A DNA stretch of 64,000 nt. Source: CAZTTH01 sp964615975 (lineage in GTDB: Bacteria > Verrucomicrobiota > Lentisphaeria > JABSQK01 > JAJFLO01). The translations under genes and the position numbers were made by a program. Positions within the stretch are counted from its first letter, which is position 1; every line of letters begins with the position of its first letter. Below the pieces are notes generated by a model. It worked only from the letters and a program-made list of their open reading frames with translations, did not search any database and was not told where the DNA came from. The DNA lies in contig CAZTTH010000005.1 in the NCBI GenBank assembly GCA_964615975.1, forward strand, positions 47,519-111,518, written 5' to 3'. Below are positions 46,901 to 55,900 of this stretch, piece after piece.

Positions 46901-49900
46901 CGTCATCCCAAAATCGGCGATGCCGATGGTGATGCTGTCCATTTCCAGAATACTGCCGATTTTAAGGGGTTGGCCGGCATCGGTTGACGTCTTGGTGATG
47001 GAAGCGCGCCCCAGTTGGAAGCCATCACTGCGCACAATCAATCCCGGCAACGTCTCACCGCCGTCCGTGTATGGCTCGATGCTACCGGATATGCCGAAGG
47101 TCGGGAACGATATCGTCGCGGACTCAATCCGCACCAATTCCTGTGGGCCCGTCGCCGCGGGATCGTATTGGATGAAGATCCCCGTCGCTTCCGCTTTGAA
47201 CATGTTGGCGATTTCGAGCACGAATGTAGCAGCCGAAAAAGTGAATTTGCCGGAAGAACTTACGTTAACCGGCGGCAATGAAAACGTCAGATCGAAGGTG
47301 CCCTTGATCTCCGTCAAGCTGGTTGTCAGACCGCCATCGCTTCCGCCGCCGCCAAAACTCAGGCTGGCGGCATCGGCGCCCAGGCCGACGATGATGGTGA
47401 TATGTCCATCCTTGAACTGGAAATCCTCGATGCTCACGCTCGGGCCAGTAATGGATAAGGGACCGAGGTTGATCGGCGATGCTTGTTTGACCTGGACGGT
47501 TTCCTTTTGCGTCACATTCGGACCGGAAGCATCACTCCAGGAACTGTCAATAAATTCGACGTTGACACCGCCAGTGGTGAAAGTGCCGGTAAAAGTGTAG
47601 CGATAGGTGTCGGTGGTCCCCGGTACCAGCGTCGGCGCGCCATTGAGGGTCACCCCCGCCGCTCCCGGCCCGCTCAGCGCGATTTCCTGGCCGGCATCGG
47701 TAATCGACGCCGCATTGACGTTCGTACCCGTGAACTTGACATCCAGGTATTGATGTTGATTAAGAGTTTGGATATCCGCCAAGGCACCGGCGCCGGGATT
47801 GACTAATTTCGCGATCGGTCCTGAAGTGGGCGCGCTGGTGGCCGCTAGAGCCAAAAGGTCCGTGCCAAATCCGATCGGAAGTGACAGGCTCACCCCAAGC
47901 TCCGGTAAAAAAGCAAAATCAATCAATTGCGACCGCAACATCTTAAATCCGTTCAGACCGCCAAATTCAAAGACCAACGCGCCCGTCATCCGCACCACTT
48001 CGGTGCCGCTGACAAACAGTGACATCGTCATCGGCGCGGCGGCAACCAGAATGCGGGTATCGTCACGCGTAAAGGAGAAATTCCCTTGAACCTCCACTAC
48101 TTCCGCCACCGCCAGCTTCACGTTCTCCGCCTTGAACTGGATGAAATTGTTGGTTTCAGTCGCGGCAAAAGAAATGTTCACGGTGGTGCCGTCAATCACC
48201 ATCGATTCACTGACCGCCGTGGTGAAATTATTCAAGCGCAGCGTCATGGTGGCGGAGAAGTTCAAACCATCGAAACCGAGCAATTTCACCGACCCGGTCA
48301 CGAAACCAGCCATTAACCCATCCTTGCGAACGAAAATAGCCCGGCCATCCGTGAGTTCCAAACCGACGCGGTTCCCGCCGGTGTTGTCGCCAACGAAGAT
48401 GCGCACGTTGTTGCCGGCGATCACCTGCGAGCCATCCGAAGCGCCCGTGGCCTGTTTAATGCTAAAATCCCCTTCAATCTCCAAACCACCAAACGATATC
48501 GTCAAGTCGGAAGCCACGATGCGGAAGTAGGAACCAGCCTCGAGCAAGAGAGCGCCATAGACACCGGAGATATCGATCGCCTGATTGGTGTTATTGATTT
48601 CCAGTTTGAACGAGCCATACGTCAGGGAAGCGGCCAATCCCACGTTGCTAATCGCCATAATCCCACGCGCTGCAGTGATCGTCGCGCCGCTAAACCCGGG
48701 GACTTCCACCTGTGAGGCCGAAATCACGATCTCCTTGCCTCCTCCCGGCTTGGTGAATTGTTCGAACATAAACCGCCCGCGCAAGGTTTCACCCAACACC
48801 GTCATGTCCAGGGGATCCGCCACCACCCGGATAAATGGTCCCGCCGGGACATTCACCGCCACGGTCATCCCGCTGATGGCAAAGGTCTCGGTGACCGTCT
48901 GACTCAGGGTGCTGAACTGCAAGGTAAAGGTTGAGCCGCTGATGCTGACCCCGGGGACATTTTGCAGCACGGCATTCACCGTCAATGTCCCCGCCACTCC
49001 ATTATCGGCCACCAGCAAACCACCTGACCCATTGCTTAAGACCAGATAATTGGCGCTCCCATCGCCCAATGCCAATCCGATATTGGCCAGTCCGATCTTG
49101 ACGATTTGCCGGCCGCCCGTTGTCGATCCTTGCGCAAAACTCAGGTCGCCGGTTAACCGCGCCAATCCGCCGATGTCGACGCTCACCCCGACTGCCTGCA
49201 TCGCCAGGAACGGGGTCGCGGTCGTTCCCGCTGCCATCGTCAACGAGGCGCTTTGTCCGTCTACAACCAAGGTGTGCGGCGCGGCGCGGTAATCCACTCC
49301 CGTGGTGTTGTACTGCACTTGAACCGTTGCGGCGCTCAGATTGGCGAAACCAGCGCCTGCCAATGCCAGTGATCCGCTGGCCTCCACCGCCACCGTTCCC
49401 GATGCCTTGATTAACAAGGCCAGGGTTCCATCGCTTAAGCCGACGCTGAAACTCCCCAACTCCAATGCTGCTTCCACGTCGTTGGCGACCACAATAATTT
49501 CATCACCCAATCGCATGAAATTGAAATCCCCCCGGAAAGTGATGAAATCCCCCAGATCAAAGTCCAGCAGGCCTGACAGCGAGAGGAAATTATCAAAGCC
49601 GGGCAGGGTAAAATCAAAATTCAAATCAAAGTCCGCAAGAATCAGGTTGGGCAGATTAAACGAGCGCAAATTGATGCTGCCAAGATTCGGGAATTCCACG
49701 GCCGGGAACCCGAAGTTCCCCAGATTAATCCCAGGCAACGTTAGATTCACATTGGGCAAATGAATGTCTGGCAGGGCCGGTACGCTCAAATCAATATATG
49801 GGAAGTCCGCCAGAGTCAGGCTGATATCCGGTAAATCCAAATTCAGTGACAACCCCGACAAGTTAAAACTCAAGGGAAGATTAATCGCCGTGAAGGCCAG

Positions 49901-52900
49901 ATTAAAGCCATTGATCAGTGGCGTGATCCCATCCGCCTTCGTCAAGGCCACTCCTCCTACCGTCACAATCCCTGCCGCGCCTTCTCCCATCACAATCAGC
50001 GCGCCGCTGATTCCGGTGAGTTTCAACTTCGCGCCTTCCGGCGGTGAACTCGTGGGAGAACCCAGGGTTAAAGCCGTCGTCGCATCCCTGACCGTCACCA
50101 GCATCACGTCTCGCGTCACGCCGCCGGTGAGCACGGTGGTCGACGTCAACCCGAATTGACCGCTCAAGGTATAACTCACTGGTCCCGGAGCCGACAACTG
50201 CAAATCCAGATCGGCGTTGATGGCCAGGAAATCATGTCGTGTCACATCGCGATAATCGAAATAAAAATTACCAATCCGGGCTTCCAATCCCGTGCCGGTG
50301 GTATTGAAACCAATCACCACCCGTCGGGCCGCCGCCACATCGAGGCCCGGTAACGGATTCCCATTACCATCCGTCAATGCCAGGGTGGCAACCTTCAATA
50401 CCCCGGCTACTCCCAATTGATTGATCGCCAATACTCCACTTATGCCAGTGGCGGATGCCCTCACTCCAGTCGCGCCGCTGCCGATAGTCACACTGGTGGA
50501 TGCATTCCCGATTTCCACCTCGATAATCGGTTGATTCTCCAAAGTAAAGCCTTGCGAAAAACTGAAATCGCCGGTTAGATGAGCCATTCCCCCGACATCC
50601 GCGCTGACCCCCAACGCTTGCATCTTCAAATAGGGAGCCGCGATGGTTCCCGATCCCATGGTCAACGAAGTGCTGATGTCATTCACCGTCAACACTCGCG
50701 GCGTCGTGTGGTAATCGATTCCCGTGGTGTTGTATTGGACGCGGATAGTCGACACACTCACATTGGCGAAATCAACCCCAGTCAACACCAACCTCCCGCT
50801 GGCTTCCACCGCTACAGTTCCGGCGCCGTTCCCCAGCGTCTTGATTAACAATCCCAGTGTTCCATCGCTCAATTCTACCCGGGCACTTCCCAATACCAAT
50901 GCCGCTTCAACTTCAGTGGCCACCACGACAATCTCATCGCCCAAGCGGGTGAAATCGAAGTTACCACGGAAGGTGATAAAATCGCCCAAATCAAAATCCA
51001 ACAATCCTGACAGTGAGATGAAATTATGAAAACTCGGTAAGGTGAAATCGAAATTCAGGTCGAAATCGGGCAGACTCAGATCCGGCAGGTTGAAGGACGG
51101 CAAATTGATACTGCCGAGAGTGGGGAACTCCACTGACGGAAATCCAAAGTCTCCCAGTTCTACCCCCGGCAAGGTCAAATCGACATTCGGCAGATGAATA
51201 ACCGGTAACGACGGCACACTCAGATCAATATAAGGAAAATCACCCAGACTCAGGTCGATATCGGGAAGATTCAGATTTAATGATATGCCGGTCAGATTAA
51301 AGCTCAATGGCAGATCGATGAGGCTGAATGCCAGAGCGAAATCACCGATCAATGGCGTGATGCCATCGGCTTTTGTCAAGCGCACTTCCCCCACTTTGAC
51401 AATGCCAACGACACCTTCTCCCATCAGGATCAATGCGCCATGGATTCCCGTCAGTTTCAACATTGCCCCGCCCGGCGGCGCGCCAATCTTGATCGCGGTG
51501 GTCACGTTGGCAGCCGTTATCAGCATCACCTCTCGCGTTTCGCTCTCTATCATGACACTGGTTTTCGTGAATCCAAAATGACCACTCAGGGTATAACTGA
51601 CCGGACCGGGAGCGGTTAACCGCAAATCGAGATCGGCGTTGATGGCCAGGAAATCATGATTCAACACACCGCGATAATCGAAATAAAAACTGCCGACCCG
51701 CGCCTCCAGTCCCATTCCCGTGGTGTTAAACCCAATCACCACTCGCCGCACTGTCGCAACCTCCAATCCTGGCAACGGATCGCCATTGCCATCGGTCAAT
51801 GTAAAATTTCCCACTTTCAATACCCCGGCGATACCCGCTTGGTGGATCACCAACGCCCCATCAATGTCACTCGCTACCACCATCACCCCGGTAGCGCCGC
51901 TCCCCACAGTCACATTCACAGACCCGCTACCAATCCCAACCTTGAACACCTCCGCAGAGGAACCGTTTATAATCACCGCGCTTTTTTCGAAGCTCAAATC
52001 CGCCGACAGATATCCAACCCCAGCCACTTCGGCGCTTAATCCCATTGCCCGCATCGCCAATACCGGCGACAACGTTGTCCCGGATGCCATGGTTAATGTG
52101 GCACTCAATCCATCCACAACCAGAGTTCGCGGAGTCGTGCTGTAATCCACCTCTGTGGTGTTGAACTGCACCTGCATCGATGGCGCGCTGATATTGGCAA
52201 ATCCCGCTACATCCAATATCAAAAATCCTTCAGCCTCCACCGCTACTGTTCCCGATGCTCGGATCAACAACCCCAGCGTCCCATCACTCAGCCCGACCCT
52301 GCCCCACCCCAAATCCATGGCGGCAACCACATCATTTGCTACAACAATAATTTCTTCTCCCAACCGACCAAAGTTGAAATCGCCACGAAATGTGATGAAG
52401 TCTCCCAGTTCAAAGTCCAATAATCCCGACAATGAGAGGAAGTTATGCAGACTGGGCAGGCTGAAATCCAGGTTCAGATCGAATTCGGGGAGATGTAGGT
52501 CCGGAATATTGAAGGATGGCAAATCGATGTCGCCGATGTCAGGGAATTCAACGGACGGGAAACCAAAATCTCCCAGCTGGATATCCGGTGCGGTCAAATC
52601 GATATTCGGCAAATGAATATCCGGAAACGCCGGAACGCTCAAATCGATATAGGGAAAATCTCCCAGACTCAAATCGAGATCGGGAATATCAAAATCCAGT
52701 GACAATCCGGTGAGATTGAAGTTTAATGGCAGATCGATAGCGGTGAATGACAAGTCAAAACCAGCGATCAGCGGCGTGATCCCATCCGCCTTCGTCAACG
52801 CTACTCCACCGACTTTGACAATACCAGCGGCGCCTTCTCCCATCACGATCAGCGCGCCGCTGATCCCGGTCAATTTCAACATTGCCCCGCCCGGCGGCGA

Positions 52901-55900
52901 ACTCAGTGGCGAGCCAATGGTTATGGCAGTGGTTACATTCCTGGCAGTAACCAGCAGCACATCCCGGGCTGTGCCGGCGACTGTCACACTGGTTTTTGTT
53001 ATTCCAAACACACCACTCAAGGTGTAACTCACCGGCCCTGGCGCGGTCAACTTCAAGTCCAGATCGGCATTGATCGAGAGAAAATCATGGAGTCCCACAT
53101 CACGATAATCGAAATAAAAACTGCCGATCCGGGTTTCCACTCCCTGTCCCAGGTTATTGAAACCGATTGCCACCTGGCGAATCGCCGCTACTTCCAAACC
53201 CGGTAAGGCACTCCCATTTGCACGCCTTAATGTCAGGCTGCCTACTTTCAACATTCCCGCCAATCCCGATGCGTGAATTGCCAGCACTCCATTAATCCCA
53301 CTTGCGGATGCGCGTACTCCGGCAGCGCCGCTGCCGACGGTGAGGGTTGCTGTTGCATTGCTGACTTCGACGTCAATCACATCGGCAAGGGCGCCATTTA
53401 TCCTGGCCGAGCCGGTTGACACCGCGAAGGAACCTGTAATCGATACCAAATTCATCACCGTCATCGTCAAATTACCTTGAATCCGCGCCAGCGGTCCCGC
53501 CGCCACATTGACGTTTACCGTTGTCCCCCCGATTACAAAAGTCTCGTTGACTGACTGATTTGTTGTGTTCAATATTAGTGTAACCGTCGCCGATGATACA
53601 ATGATTCCCGGCACGTTCTGCATTGTCAATTTAACCGACAAAGTTCCTGCCACTCCATCCCCGGTTACCAGGATACCGCCGCTGCCATTGCTCAAGGTCA
53701 GGTAATTGGCACTCCCATCTCCCAATGTCACTCCCGCATTGGCTATCCCGATCTTGATGATCGGCAGGCCGCCAGTCGTCAGCCCCTTCTCGAAACTCAG
53801 GTCGCCGGTCAGCTGCACCAATCCCCCGATATCGGCACTCAAACCCAATGCCCGCATCCTTAACAATGGCGCCGCTGTCGATCCGGATGACATCGTCAAA
53901 GTCGCGCTCACTCCGTCCACAACCAGAGTGCGCGGCGAAGCGGTGTAATTCACATTTGTCGTGTTGTATTGCACCCGCATCGAGGAGGCGCTCACATTGA
54001 TAAACCCCGCTCCTTGCAGCACCACCGCCCCGGTCGCCTCAACTGCCACCGTTCCCGAGGTCCGGATCAACAACCCCAGTGTTCCATTGCTCAATCCCAC
54101 CCGGGCTCCCCCTGACTCCAAGGCCGCTTCCACGGCATTGGCCACCACGATAATCTCATCACCCAGCCGCGCGAATTTGAAGTCCCCACGAAAGGTGATG
54201 AAATCTCCCAGATCGAAATCCAACAGCCCGGACAGCGAGAGGAAATTACGCAGACTCGGCAAGGTGAAATCCAGATTCAATTCAATGTCCGGCAAGCTTA
54301 AGTCCGGCAGATTAAACGACGGCAAATCCAAATCACCAAGATCGGGAAATTCCACGGCTGGAAAGCCAAAATCTCCCAGATCAATATCCGGCGCCGTTAA
54401 ATCGACATTCGGCAAATGAATATCGGGAAATGCCGGCACTCTCAGATCAATATAAGGGAATTCCGCCAGAGTCAGACTGATGTCAGGCAGATTCAATTCC
54501 AGATCGACTCCCAACAAATTGAAACTCAACGGCAGATTGATCGCCGTGAATGCCAGGTCAAAACCACTAATCAGCGGCGTAATCCCATCCGCCTTGGTCA
54601 AGGCCACCCCACCCACCTTGACAATCCCGGCGGCGCCCTCTCCCATCACAATCATCGCCCCGCTGATCCCCGTCAGCTTCAACATCGCGCCGCCTGGCGG
54701 CGAACCTACCTTCAAGGCGGAAGTGACATTGGCAGCGGTCACCAGCATTACATCCCGCGGCGTTCCTCCCACGATCACGCTGGTCGTTGTCAACCCGAAC
54801 TGTCCGCTCAACGTATAACTCACCGGCCCGGGCGCCGTCAACTTCAGGTCCAGATCGGCGTTGATGGCAAGGAAATCATGGCGGTCGGCGCCGCGATAAT
54901 CAAAATAATAATTCCCCACTCTGGCCTCCAGTCCCGCACCCATGGTATTGAAACCCACCACCACCTTGCGTACCGACGCCGTTTCCAACCCCGGCAACGT
55001 GCTTCCATCCGCTCGGATTAGCGCCAGACTGCCCGCCTTCAACACCGCGGCCACTCCTTCGGAATGGATCACCAACATCCCGTTAATGTCTCCGGCAACC
55101 GCCCTGGCTCCGGTCGGACCACTGCCCACCGTCACGCTGGCGGTGGCGTCACTCACGGCGATCGTCAAGACCTCTTGCATTATGCCGTCAATATCGGTGA
55201 TATCTGTTTCCACGGTGACGGTACCGGTTAAGGCAATCGCTGCTCCATCAACGATCAGGTCAAGTTGTATCGTGCCGGTAATGCTGGAGACTCCGGCATC
55301 AATCATCGGAACCACGACGGTTAGCGATTCAATCATCAATGATTCACCGGCAAACACCGTGGCGCTGGTATTCTGATGTATTGCCGCTGATCCGGAAAAC
55401 GTCGCGAGCGCCGCGCCAGTGACGGAAAAATCACCGGCCGCATAGATCACCCGCGTACCATCATCGTTCAACAGAACCGCAAACTCAGCCCCAGTCACCG
55501 CGGCTGAAAGAGAACCGGCAGCCAGCACCGCCGAGACCCCATCGCCCACCACAATCAAGCGATTACTTTCGGCCTTGATCCCGATATCACCGGTGAGCGT
55601 CATAAAACCTGGAACGACCATGCTTATGCCAGTCAACGCCGCCGAGTTAGCCGGAAAATAAGCCGACAGTACTTTACCCAATTCATCAATGGCAGTCTGA
55701 TTGGGAAGAGCAAATTCGACCCCGCCGGGAATTTCCTTGACCACCAAAATCAATTTCCCCGGTTCAGCTCCGTCGGGTTCAGTCGCTTCGATATCGAAAT
55801 AGAGACTGCCATCGCCAAAGCTGAACAGTCCGGTGGCATCAGCAAAGGCGCCGGTGAGCGACCCGCCATAGGTAAGAAATGTGAAGGTGTCACCGACGGC

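Noticed and set aside
49060..55160. CRISPR-like regular repeats
   Set aside because: The repeats are long coding modules of 1.4-1.8 kb read in frame, not short repeats with unique spacers.
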